A stretch of 64,000 bases of DNA from positions 62,001-126,000 of the forward strand of contig NZ_QGDL01000014.1 of assembly GCF_003149245.1 (NCBI RefSeq). The letters are read 5' to 3'. The notes under the pieces are model-generated. The model made no database searches. It was not told the origin of the DNA and was given only the letters and a program-made list of their open reading frames with translations. Positions 1 to 7,775 of the stretch are shown here, one piece after another. Source of the DNA: Faecalicatena orotica. Its GTDB lineage: Bacteria; Bacillota; Clostridia; Lachnospirales; Lachnospiraceae. The position numbers and the translations under genes are program-made. Position 1 is the stretch's first letter, and each line of letters opens with the position of its first letter.

Positions 1-1
1 A

Positions 2-499
2 TTTTACGCCACTCTGGTATATTGGGCAATTGTATTGAGTTATTCATTGACATACCTCTTTTTGCTTGGATTTGATGGAGGTGATTTACCAATACAATTA
101 ATAAATACATCGTACCCAATAAGCTATAACTTAACTATAAAACAAGGTGTAATTATTTTGTTACTACTAATGTACGCAGCGGTAGTCTTGATGGTGAGTG
201 CAACCCTGTTAATGTCATCTGTTTTTAAAAGTTCGTATACGGTTATAATTTTAGATTTCTTGTTAATTGCAGTACCATCATTTTTATATTCAAATATGGG
301 AGGATATGTATGGCAGCATATTTTGATTTTACTTCCATCGAAAATAACAGAGTTTAAGTTTGATGACTATATAACATATTCCGCGGGGAACATAGTCTTA
401 GATCGTTCCCGGATGATGATTATGAGCTATGTGGTTCTGTGTGTTCTGTTTATTGGAATGTCTTACCGCAAGTTTAAGAACCATGAAGTTAACAAATAA
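2..499 (+). CDS. ABC-2 type permease, C-terminal part (cut by window start)
   Basis: The reading frame is open from base 2, so the gene begins outside the window; only about the last 165 residues are present. The visible part has three or four hydrophobic segments: an isoleucine/leucine-rich one around ILLLLMYAAVVL, one around VIILDFLLIAVPSFLY, and a last one near YVVLCVLFIGM, followed by a short basic tail. This layout fits the second half of an ABC-2 permease from a peptide-immunity or bacitracin-type exporter, but no diagnostic motif is present. The DNA is clearly more AT-rich than the next gene, resembling the ABC island at 38928-42376. It is probably the last gene of its operon, since the next gene has its own leader. 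Confidence 0.5.
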   Translation, partial: FYATLVYWAIVLSYSLTYLFLLGFDGGDLPIQLINTSYPISYNLTIKQGVIILLLLMYAAVVLMVSATLLMSSVFKSSYTVIILDFLLIAVPSFLYSNMGGYVWQHILILLPSKITEFKFDDYITYSAGNIVLDRSRMMIMSYVVLCVLFIGMSYRKFKNHEVNK

Positions 500-618
500 A
501 CGGATGTTCCTCTTCAAAATAACACAAACCTTTATATTTTTTCAAACAGTACTGAAAAGTGATGCTTGAAATAACAGGTTATAAGATTAACCTGTTCGCA
601 GAGCATAGTGTCTCGACT

Positions 619-671
619 AACACCTCCCCTTGTGATATACTTTAAAATATGTTGTCACAAGAGGAGGTGTT
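619..671 (+). promoter_or_regulatory. Inverted repeat overlapping the ribosome binding site
   Basis: Two 17-base arms, 619-635 and 655-671, are complementary with one mismatch and enclose a 19-base AT-rich loop. The right arm contains the entire Shine-Dalgarno sequence GAGGAGGTG (661-669) of the GTPase gene starting at 675. In a transcript starting upstream of 619 the hairpin would bury the ribosome binding site. If transcription instead starts inside the loop (TAAAAT at 643-648), the dyad could be a protein operator. Which of the two applies cannot be decided from sequence. Confidence 0.65.
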
Positions 672-674
672 TTC

Positions 675-3374
675 ATGGGCGAACAACAGCCAAAAAGAGT
701 AAAAAAGCATATCTGTTTAGGGATTCTGGCCCATGTCGATGCAGGAAAAACAACTTTGTCGGAGAGTATGCTGTATACAGGGGGCAATATCAGAAAGCTT
801 GGGCGGGTGGACCATCAGGATGCCTTTCTGGATACATATGAACTTGAGCGTGAAAGGGGGATTACGATTTTCTCGAAACAGGCTGTTATCTCGTGGAAGG
901 ATCTGGATATTACATTGCTGGATACTCCGGGACACGTAGACTTTTCGGCGGAGATGGAACGTACGCTGCAGGTTCTGAATTATGCAATTCTTGTGATCAG
1001 CGGTGCAGACGGCGTGCAGGGACATACCATGACACTCTGGCGTTTATTGAAGCAATACCGGATTCCTGTCTTTCTCTTTATTAATAAGATGGATCAGGAA
1101 GGAACAGATCGTGAGTCAATATTAAAAGAATTAAAGAAACGTTTAAGTGATGGATGCGTTGATTTTACGTCGCTGGATGATCTGGGATCGGCAGATGATG
1201 CGTGGCTTGAAAATCTGGCTGTCTGTGATGAGGACATGCTGGAGGAATATCTGGAGACAGGGGGCGCAGCACCATCCACTGTTATCAGGGCAGTGGCCGG
1301 CAGAAAAGTATTTCCCTGTTATTTTGGTTCTGCGCTTCGTCTGGAAGGGGTGGAAGGGCTTATGGAAGGGCTGCGCAGATTTACGGTCTGCGCGGATTAC
1401 CCGGAGGAATTCGGGGCAAAAGTGTATAAGATAGCCAGAGATGAGCAGGGCAGCAGGCTGACATATTTAAAAGTGACGGGCGGTGTTCTCCGGGTGAAGG
1501 ACGTGCTTCCGGGAATGGAAGAAAAAGTGAACCAGATCCGTATTTACTCCGGGGCAAAATACGAGGCAGTACAGGAAGTAGCCGCCGGAGGGGTCTGTGC
1601 AGTGACAGGATTGGGAACAACTTACCCGGGGCAGGGGATTGGAGCAGAACGGGCAACGGATATGTTTGTTCTGGAGCCCGTCCTGACGTACCAGATCCAG
1701 CTTCCTCAGGGGTGCGACGTACACAAAATGCTAAAGAACTTAAGACAGCTGGAGGAAGAGGAACCACAGCTCCATATTGTATGGGAAGAACAGCTGGGGG
1801 AGATTCATGCACAACTGATGGGTGAGGTTCAGATTGAGATACTGAAAAGCATCATCAGAGAGCGGTTCGGTGTGGATGTTGAATTCGGAACGGGAAATAT
1901 TGTTTACAAGGAAACGATAGAGTTTCCTGTTGAAGGAGTCGGACACTTTGAGCCGCTGCGCCATTATGCGGAGGTGCATCTGTTACTGGAGCCGGGAGAG
2001 CGGGGGACAGGACTGCAGTTTGCGGCGGAATGCAGTGAAGATATTCTGGACAGGAATTGGCAGAGACTGATCCTGACGCATTTGGAGGAAAAGGAACATA
2101 AGGGGGTACTGACCGGTGCCCCTGTTACAGATATGAAGATCACCCTGATTACCGGAAGGGCACATTTGAAGCATACAGAGGGAGGAGATTTCCGGCAGGC
2201 GACTTACCGGGCGGTCCGTCAGGGACTGAAGAAGGCGAAAAGCATCCTTTTGGAACCCTGGTATGAGTTCCGGCTGGAAGTACCTCAGTCATGTATCGGG
2301 CGTGCGATGGCGGATATCCAGAGGATGCAGGGACGGTTTGAACATCCCGGGACGGAGGGGGAACTGTCCATATTAACGGGAACGGCCCCGGTATCCGAGA
2401 TGCGCGGATATCAGACAGAGCTTTTGTCCTATACAGGCGGACAGGGACGGATGTTCTGCAGCCTGAAGGGATATGAAGCATGTCATAATGCAGATGAGGT
2501 GATCGAGGCGGCCGCATATGATTCAGAATCTGATCCTGATAACCCGACGGGATCTGTTTTTTGTGCGCATGGGGCGGGCTTTATTGTCAAGTGGGATCAG
2601 GTAGAGGAATATATGCATGTTGAAAGCGGCTGGAAATCAGACACAGAAGTAAATGATCCGGTCAACGTATCAAGAGAAAACAGGTCTGTATCAAGGATTG
2701 AACTGACACAGGAAGAACTGGATGCAATCTATAGAAAGACACCGGACCCGGTGAGAAAAAAATGGAACACGTCTCCGGTTACGATCCGGGCAAAGGAAAA
2801 AGGTGCCCCGGACCCAAAATGGGAAGAACGTCAGAATGAGAAACAGAAACAGGAAGAATATCTGCTTGTGGATGGCTATAATATTATCTTTGCGTGGGAT
2901 GAACTAAAGGAACTGGCAGAGGTCAATATCGAGGGTGCCAGGGACAAGTTAATGGATATTTTATGTAATTATCAGGGGTATAAGAAATGTACACTGATTC
3001 TTGTCTTTGATGCCTATAAAGTAGAGGGCAATCCCGGTGAAGTAATAAAGTATCATAATATCTATGTCGTCTACACAAAAGAAGCGGAGACCGCGGACCA
3101 GTATATCGAGAAGACAGTACGAAAAATGGGGCGGAAATATGCGGTTACGGTAGCAACGTCGGATGCTCTGGAACAGGTGATTATCTTGGGGCAGGGGGCA
3201 CAGAGGCTCTCTGCAGCAGGGCTGAAGGAAGAAGTGGAACTGATGCTTCAGGAGATACGGCGGGAATTTTTAGGCAGGGGGCCAGAGGAGAGAAACTATC
3301 TTTTTGACTATTTGAGCAAAGAGCTATCGGATGAGATGGAGGCGGTCCGTCTCGGGGACCGGACAAAAGAATAA
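675..3374 (+). CDS. Ribosomal-protection-type (EF-G/Tet-like) GTPase fused to a C-terminal NYN domain
   Basis: Translation-factor GTPase related to EF-G and Tet(M)/Tet(W). The GTP-binding motifs are all present: G1 AHVDAGKTT (19-27), G2 region RGITIF (61-66), G3 DTPGHVDF (83-90) and G4 NKMD (137-140). EF-G-like domains II to V follow to about residue 640. Unlike true tetracycline ribosomal protection proteins (about 640 residues), this one is 899 residues. After a charged linker it carries a NYN/YacP-like domain beginning LLVDGYNIIFAWDE near residue 728, a fold of PIN-like RNases. Known: Tet proteins release tetracycline from the ribosome. Inferred: a housekeeping or stress ribosome factor with an RNase-like module rather than a proven resistance gene. 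ATG is preceded by GAGGAGGTG. Confidence 0.85.
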   Translation: MGEQQPKRVKKHICLGILAHVDAGKTTLSESMLYTGGNIRKLGRVDHQDAFLDTYELERERGITIFSKQAVISWKDLDITLLDTPGHVDFSAEMERTLQVLNYAILVISGADGVQGHTMTLWRLLKQYRIPVFLFINKMDQEGTDRESILKELKKRLSDGCVDFTSLDDLGSADDAWLENLAVCDEDMLEEYLETGGAAPSTVIRAVAGRKVFPCYFGSALRLEGVEGLMEGLRRFTVCADYPEEFGAKVYKIARDEQGSRLTYLKVTGGVLRVKDVLPGMEEKVNQIRIYSGAKYEAVQEVAAGGVCAVTGLGTTYPGQGIGAERATDMFVLEPVLTYQIQLPQGCDVHKMLKNLRQLEEEEPQLHIVWEEQLGEIHAQLMGEVQIEILKSIIRERFGVDVEFGTGNIVYKETIEFPVEGVGHFEPLRHYAEVHLLLEPGERGTGLQFAAECSEDILDRNWQRLILTHLEEKEHKGVLTGAPVTDMKITLITGRAHLKHTEGGDFRQATYRAVRQGLKKAKSILLEPWYEFRLEVPQSCIGRAMADIQRMQGRFEHPGTEGELSILTGTAPVSEMRGYQTELLSYTGGQGRMFCSLKGYEACHNADEVIEAAAYDSESDPDNPTGSVFCAHGAGFIVKWDQVEEYMHVESGWKSDTEVNDPVNVSRENRSVSRIELTQEELDAIYRKTPDPVRKKWNTSPVTIRAKEKGAPDPKWEERQNEKQKQEEYLLVDGYNIIFAWDELKELAEVNIEGARDKLMDILCNYQGYKKCTLILVFDAYKVEGNPGEVIKYHNIYVVYTKEAETADQYIEKTVRKMGRKYAVTVATSDALEQVIILGQGAQRLSAAGLKEEVELMLQEIRREFLGRGPEERNYLFDYLSKELSDEMEAVRLGDRTKE

Positions 3375-3398
3375 AGCTATAAGCATAGAGATATGTAT

Positions 3399-3446
3399 AA
3401 ACAGGATTTTTGATGACAGGAGCTGTTATTAAGAATCCTGTTTTTT
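3399..3446 (+). terminator. Rho-independent terminator after the GTPase gene
   Basis: ACAGGATT pairs with AATCCTGT across a loop of about 23 bases, followed directly by a run of six T. It lies 25 bases after the stop codon. Confidence 0.75.
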
Positions 3447-3739
3447 GTTACATACAGGGAAAGTACGTTCTATGAAACAAAAAGCCTTTCCGGCGGATGC
3501 GTACTGCGGTGTAAGCGGCAGATGCCGCGATGTGACTGCCACAGGTGCGAGTTTCGTTTGCGAACCGGATTAGGTAAAAATGTATAAATATGAATTGGTG
3601 TTTTTGTGGATTTAGCTGAAATGAAAAAACTTTCATAATATTTCTTGACATTTTTTGGATCTGGAACAATAATGTAATTACTTTAATAAAACATTTAATA
3701 AAAGATAATATCAAACAAAATTTAAAGGAGGAAACAATT
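3447..3739 (+). promoter_or_regulatory. Intergenic region with promoter for the dehydrogenase
   Basis: This 290-base gap holds a sigma-70-like promoter, TTGACA at 3645-3650, a 17-base spacer and AATAAT at 3668-3673, about 65 bases before the dehydrogenase start. The stretch 3480-3575 is noticeably richer in G and C than the rest of the gap, with several GCGG/CCGC blocks, and may be the remnant of a repeat element. No gene is supported in the gap. AAAGGAGG at 3724-3731 is the ribosome binding site of the next gene. Confidence 0.6.
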
Positions 3740-4765
3740 ATGCTGCAGCAAGTCATGACAGAACCGAAAGTAATCACATTCAGGGAGGTGCCGGCACCAG
3801 AGCCAGAGCAGGGGGAGATTTTGGTTAAAGTAATGAACATTGGAATCTGCGGTTCAGACATCCACGTTTATCACGGACAGCACCCATTTACATCCTATCC
3901 GGTTACCCAGGGACATGAGGTATCCGCAGAGATCGTAAAGCTGGGGGAAGGCGTAGAAGGCTTTCACGAAGGTGAAAAGGTTACAATCCAGCCACAGGTG
4001 GTCTGCGGGGAATGTTATCCGTGCCGGCATGGAAAATATAACCTTTGTGAGGAACTGAAGGTCATGGGATTCCAGACGACAGGAGTGGCCTCGGAGTATT
4101 TTGCCGTAGATGCGGCAAAGGTGACGCCTCTTCCGGAAGAAATGAGTTATGAAGAAGGCGCTATGATCGAACCGTTGGCGGTTGCCGTCCATGCAGTAAG
4201 ACAGGCCCAGGATGTCAAAGGAATGAAGGTCGCCGTTCTCGGGGCCGGCCCTATTGGGAATCTGGTGGCACAGACGGCACTTGGCATGGGTGCAGAGTCT
4301 GTCCTGATCACAGACATCAGTGACCTTCGTCTGGAAAAAGCACATGAGTGCGGAATAGAACATACAGCCAATACACGGAATGAAGATTTCGGTGATGCCA
4401 TGCTCAGAGTATTCGGGCCGGACAAGGCGGATGTCATTTATGACTGTGCCGGAAACAATGTGACGATGGGGCAGGCGATCCAATATGCAAGGAAGGGCAG
4501 CACGATCATCCTGGTAGCCGTCTTTGCCGGAAAGGCAGAGATTGACCTGGCAGTACTGAATGACCACGAGCTGGACCTGAACACAACCATGATGTACAGA
4601 AACGAAGATTACATAGATGCGATCCGTTTAGTAAACGAGAGTAAAGTCCATCTGCGTCCACTGATCTCAAAGACATTCTCATTCAGAGATTATGACAAGG
4701 CTTACCAGTATATAGACGAAAACAGGGAGACAACCATGAAAGTAATCATAAACGTACAGGAGTAG
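3740..4765 (+). CDS. Zinc-dependent medium-chain alcohol/polyol dehydrogenase
   Basis: Medium-chain dehydrogenase/reductase of the threonine/sorbitol dehydrogenase type, 341 residues (usual length). The catalytic zinc cysteine sits in GICGSDIHVYHG (about 36-47), with GHEVSAEI following. The structural zinc lobe carries four cysteines in the region CGECYPCRHGKYNLC (about 92-106). The nucleotide-binding motif VLGAGPIGNLVAQ (about 166-178) marks a Rossmann fold using NAD(P). Substrate cannot be fixed from sequence; a sugar alcohol or sugar acid is likely because a GPH-family sugar symporter follows. It has its own promoter (3645-3673) and a strong hairpin after its stop. The start is set by AAAGGAGG nine bases upstream. 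Confidence 0.85.
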   Translation: MLQQVMTEPKVITFREVPAPEPEQGEILVKVMNIGICGSDIHVYHGQHPFTSYPVTQGHEVSAEIVKLGEGVEGFHEGEKVTIQPQVVCGECYPCRHGKYNLCEELKVMGFQTTGVASEYFAVDAAKVTPLPEEMSYEEGAMIEPLAVAVHAVRQAQDVKGMKVAVLGAGPIGNLVAQTALGMGAESVLITDISDLRLEKAHECGIEHTANTRNEDFGDAMLRVFGPDKADVIYDCAGNNVTMGQAIQYARKGSTIILVAVFAGKAEIDLAVLNDHELDLNTTMMYRNEDYIDAIRLVNESKVHLRPLISKTFSFRDYDKAYQYIDENRETTMKVIINVQE

Positions 4766-4829
4766 TCATAAAACCGCAAAGGGGTCAGACCCCTCTGCAA
4801 AAGGGTCTGACCCCTTTGTGGTTTATGAT
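4766..4829. terminator. Long palindromic terminator / interspersed repeat
   Basis: Arms of about 22 bases, 4771-4793 and 4803-4824, pair almost perfectly around the core GGGGTCAGACCC / GGGTCTGACCCC. The hairpin is symmetric, and the T-rich tail is weak. The same core recurs at 20045-20066 after pflA, so this is both a probable transcription stop and a member of a small dispersed repeat family. Confidence 0.7.
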
Positions 4830-4875
4830 TATTTATGACTGTAAACGGGGGATTTTATGAAAAGGAGATTTATGA

Positions 4876-6282
4876 ATGAGTAGTAGAGCATTGCGTGCAG
4901 AGATACCTGTGAATGTGAAGAAGAGGACAGATACCAATGTCAGGATTCCGCTTATTAGTAAGGTTGCATACGGCATGGGGGATGTTGGATGTAATTTTAG
5001 CTGGATGTTTGTAGGAAACTTTCTGATGATATTCTATACGGATGTATTTGGAATCAGTATGAGTGCAGTGGCAGGATTAATGCTGTTTTCCCGTTTCTGG
5101 GATGCAGTCAATGATCCTGTGATCGGGAGCCTGACGGATAAGACGAAGTCGAGATGGGGACGGTACAGGCCCTGGCTGCTGATTGCAGCACCTATTACGG
5201 CAATCGTCCTGATGCTGACCTTCTGGGCGCACCCGGACTGGCCGAATACTTCCAAGATCGTATATATGGCCGTAACATACTGCATCCTTGTGCTGGGGTA
5301 TACTTGTGTCAATATTCCATATGGTACATTGTGTGGTGCCATGACCCAGAATATTGAGGAGCGGGCGCAGATCAATACATTCCGGTCCGTAGCGGCTATG
5401 ATTGCGATTGGTATTATTAATATTATTACGGTTCCTCTGATCTCGAAACTGGGGGCAGGAAATGATAAAAGAGGATATCTGCTGATTGCAGTTATATATG
5501 GATGTATCTTCGCGGCATGTCACATTTTCTGCTTTTCCAAGACGAAAGAGGTTGTGACAATTCCTGAAAAACAGAAGGTTTCTATTAAAGAACAGTTAAA
5601 GGCAGTATCCGTAAACAAACCGTATATACTTGCTTTGGCAGGACAACTGCTCTTTGGTTTTACCTTATATGGCAGAAATGCTGATGCACTTTATTACTTT
5701 ACATATGTGGAAGGGAATAAAGCCTTCTTCACAACCTACTCCATGTGTATTATCATTCCCTCTATCATAGGCGCCGCATGTTTCCCACTGCTTTTTAAGT
5801 GGACAAATAATAAGGGGCGTGCTGCATCCATTTTTGCATTCCTGACAGGGATCAGTATGCTAAGCCTGTACCTGTTCAGCGTTCGTACATCCCCAATACT
5901 TTTTTATGGGATATCAGGACTGACACAGTTCTTCTTTTCTGGATTTAATACTGCGATCTATGCGATTATCCCGGACTGTGTGGAATACGGGGAATGGAAA
6001 ACAGGCCTGCGCAACGATGGGTTCCAGTATGCATTTGTATCCCTTGGCAATAAGATCGGTATGGCTCTTGGAACTTCCCTGCTGGCCCTGGTCCTTGGAG
6101 TAGCAGGCTATGTGGCGAACCAGCAGCAGAATGAAACGGTGATTGCTGTTATGAAGCACTCCTTTACGACGATCCCCGGAGTATTCTGGGTGGTGACGGG
6201 GATTGTTCTGTTCTTCTACAGGCTGAATAAGAAACGGTATAATGAGATTGTCGGGGAAATAAAGATCCGGAAAGAGCAGTAA
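4876..6282 (+). CDS. GPH-family (melibiose-type) sugar:cation symporter
   Basis: Integral membrane transporter of 468 residues with about twelve hydrophobic segments. It carries GPH/MelB-like signatures: an N-terminal helix followed by YTDVFGIS, then FSRFWDAVNDPVIG and SRWGRYRPWLL between the second and third segments. Members import glycosides, pentosides or uronides with Na+ or H+ across the cytoplasmic membrane. The dehydrogenase upstream suggests a shared catabolic role, though a strong hairpin between the two implies separate or attenuated transcription. ATG 4876 has AAGGAG nine bases upstream. A close relative starts at 63380 at the other end of the window. Confidence 0.85.
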   Translation: MSSRALRAEIPVNVKKRTDTNVRIPLISKVAYGMGDVGCNFSWMFVGNFLMIFYTDVFGISMSAVAGLMLFSRFWDAVNDPVIGSLTDKTKSRWGRYRPWLLIAAPITAIVLMLTFWAHPDWPNTSKIVYMAVTYCILVLGYTCVNIPYGTLCGAMTQNIEERAQINTFRSVAAMIAIGIINIITVPLISKLGAGNDKRGYLLIAVIYGCIFAACHIFCFSKTKEVVTIPEKQKVSIKEQLKAVSVNKPYILALAGQLLFGFTLYGRNADALYYFTYVEGNKAFFTTYSMCIIIPSIIGAACFPLLFKWTNNKGRAASIFAFLTGISMLSLYLFSVRTSPILFYGISGLTQFFFSGFNTAIYAIIPDCVEYGEWKTGLRNDGFQYAFVSLGNKIGMALGTSLLALVLGVAGYVANQQQNETVIAVMKHSFTTIPGVFWVVTGIVLFFYRLNKKRYNEIVGEIKIRKEQ

Positions 6283-6313
6283 AATTAGAAAAAATATGAA
6301 ATATAATGACAGG

Positions 6314-6363
6314 TGAAAAGACTGTAATATATCTGTAAAATAGTATATATTACAGTCTTTTTG
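6314..6363 (+). terminator. Rho-independent terminator after GPH symporter
   Basis: AAAAGACTGTAATATAT pairs with ATATATTACAGTCTTTT across about 13 bases and runs into T-rich sequence. Confidence 0.8.
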
Positions 6364-6402
6364 TTGTAAAAACATAATTTATAAAATAATTGCATTTATG
6401 AC

Positions 6403-6441
6403 TCACGTGATACAGAAAAATCACTTGCATTCTTATATAAT
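6403..6441 (+). promoter_or_regulatory. Promoter with dyad GTGAT-N8-ATCAC
   Basis: A good -10 box TATAAT is at 6436-6441, but the expected -35 position (6413-6418, CAGAAA) is poor. A perfect dyad GTGAT (6407-6411) / ATCAC (6420-6424) straddles the -35 region. A weak -35 with an overlapping dyad suggests control by a DNA-binding protein. The Crp/Fnr-type regulator at the end of this operon is an obvious candidate, but the spacing differs from the usual Crp (TGTGA-N6-TCACA) and Fnr (TTGAT-N4-ATCAA) sites. Confidence 0.45.
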
Positions 6442-6491
6442 GAAATTACAAAAGGAAGAGAACGAAAGTGAAGAAGTAAAAGTAAAATTAC

Positions 6492-6519
6492 GTAACTGTT
6501 CATGGCTTTGAACAGTTAC
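6492..6519 (+). promoter_or_regulatory. Leader hairpin (11-base perfect inverted repeat)
   Basis: GTAACTGTTCA at 6492-6502 is the exact reverse complement of 6509-6519, with a six-base loop, inside the 5' leader of the transporter gene and 17 bases before its GAGGAGG ribosome binding site. There is no T-run, so it is not a terminator; an operator or an RNA-stability hairpin is possible. Confidence 0.55.
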
Positions 6520-6551
6520 AAAATTACAAAGAACATGAGGAGGTAAGAAAT

Positions 6552-7733
6552 ATGTTATGGTCGTTTGAATTTAATTTGATGCTTTTCTGTGTGATCGTTT
6601 TGATAGCCGAGGTGATTTCAAAGAAAACTTCAGCAAGAATTCCATCTGTGTTTCTGGTGGGTGCCATCTTTATGGTTTTATTTGTCGGAAAGATCATCCC
6701 TTCCGATTTTATAGACAGCTCCTATATGGAACTGGTCGGAAGAATTACGCTGACTATGTTGATTATCAATATGGGGACAACCTTTGACATTATGCAGATT
6801 AAAAAAGAGTGGAAGACGGTTTTAGTCTGTCTGGCGGTATCACTCAGTCTGATTCTCATAGTAGGATTTGCATTGCGCCCGATCATCGGAAGAGAGCTGG
6901 CGATTATGTCACCGGGACCAATCGCAGGCGGAGGTGCGGCAGCGGCAATGGTAGCGGCAGCAATTGGAGGGATCAAGCCACAATTGGCATCTTATCCCTG
7001 GCTGATTTTTATGCTTCAGGGACTGATTGGATTTCCGCTGTGCGGCTGGGCTATGCGTAAGGAACTCCAGCATAAAAAGATGCTTATAGATAAGAATGGT
7101 TATGTCAAAAGTACTGTACAGCAGACACAGGAGAACCATAAGAAGAAACTTTGCGACAAAGTTCCCCAGTCCTATAAATCCACGGCGTACTACTGGTCCA
7201 CATTATTGATATTTGCTGTATTGAATATTGCAGTCAACAAGGCATTTCTGGGGCAGTTTAAAATTAACACGAATGTGACGGCAATTATTTTGGGTATCGT
7301 ACTCAGTCATTTCGGTATCCTTGAAAAAGACCCTCTCAGCAAATCTAATTCAATGGGGATGCTGTTTCTCGGGCTGATTGCCAGTATGGCAAATAGTTTT
7401 GCTATGGTTGGGGCACCGGAACTTCTGGCGATGATCAAGCCTCTGGTTATTGTTTTTGCAGTGTCTACACTGGTTATGTTTATCATCGGGATCATTGGAT
7501 CAAAGATATTCAAAATGTCTAAATACAGAGGGATTGCAATTGCACTGAACTGTTATGTAGGGTTCCCTTACAACTTTATGCTGTGCAGGGAGGCAGTCAC
7601 ATCTATGACAGATGATAAGGAGCAGCAGAAACTGCTTGAGGATGACCTGATGCCGACGATGATTGTTGCATCACTGATCTCAGTTACACTGGTGTCCGTA
7701 ATCGTTGCCGGACTGATGCTTAGTTTCTTATAA
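6552..7733 (+). CDS. Multi-pass membrane transporter, family not assigned
   Basis: A 393-residue, very hydrophobic protein with roughly ten to twelve membrane segments. It has glycine/alanine-rich stretches such as GGGAAAAM and AAAIGG (about 125-138) and a cytoplasmic charged loop around 170-205. The layout resembles ion-driven carboxylate or glutamate symporters of the GltS/KdgT type, but I cannot name the family with confidence. It lies 42 bases ahead of an M20 amidohydrolase and a Crp/Fnr regulator, suggesting uptake of the N-acyl amino acid or peptide that the hydrolase cleaves, or export of its product. The start is fixed by GAGGAGG nine bases upstream. Confidence 0.7.
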   Translation: MLWSFEFNLMLFCVIVLIAEVISKKTSARIPSVFLVGAIFMVLFVGKIIPSDFIDSSYMELVGRITLTMLIINMGTTFDIMQIKKEWKTVLVCLAVSLSLILIVGFALRPIIGRELAIMSPGPIAGGGAAAAMVAAAIGGIKPQLASYPWLIFMLQGLIGFPLCGWAMRKELQHKKMLIDKNGYVKSTVQQTQENHKKKLCDKVPQSYKSTAYYWSTLLIFAVLNIAVNKAFLGQFKINTNVTAIILGIVLSHFGILEKDPLSKSNSMGMLFLGLIASMANSFAMVGAPELLAMIKPLVIVFAVSTLVMFIIGIIGSKIFKMSKYRGIAIALNCYVGFPYNFMLCREAVTSMTDDKEQQKLLEDDLMPTMIVASLISVTLVSVIVAGLMLSFL

Positions 7734-7775
7734 TCCTGTAAATAAAAATGGCGAAATTGATTGGAGGATGGTACA

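Noticed and set aside
675-3374. Calling the GTPase gene a tetracycline resistance determinant
   Set aside because: Length, the extra NYN domain and the chromosomal housekeeping setting argue against a confident resistance call; only the family relationship is supported.
3448-3861. Minus-strand gene across the zinc dehydrogenase start
   Set aside because: It overlaps a well-supported gene and its promoter, has no ribosome binding site and no recognisable motif.
6407-6424. Standard Crp or Fnr binding site
   Set aside because: The half-sites GTGAT and ATCAC are eight bases apart, whereas Crp sites have six between GTGA and TCAC and Fnr sites four; recorded only as a dyad.
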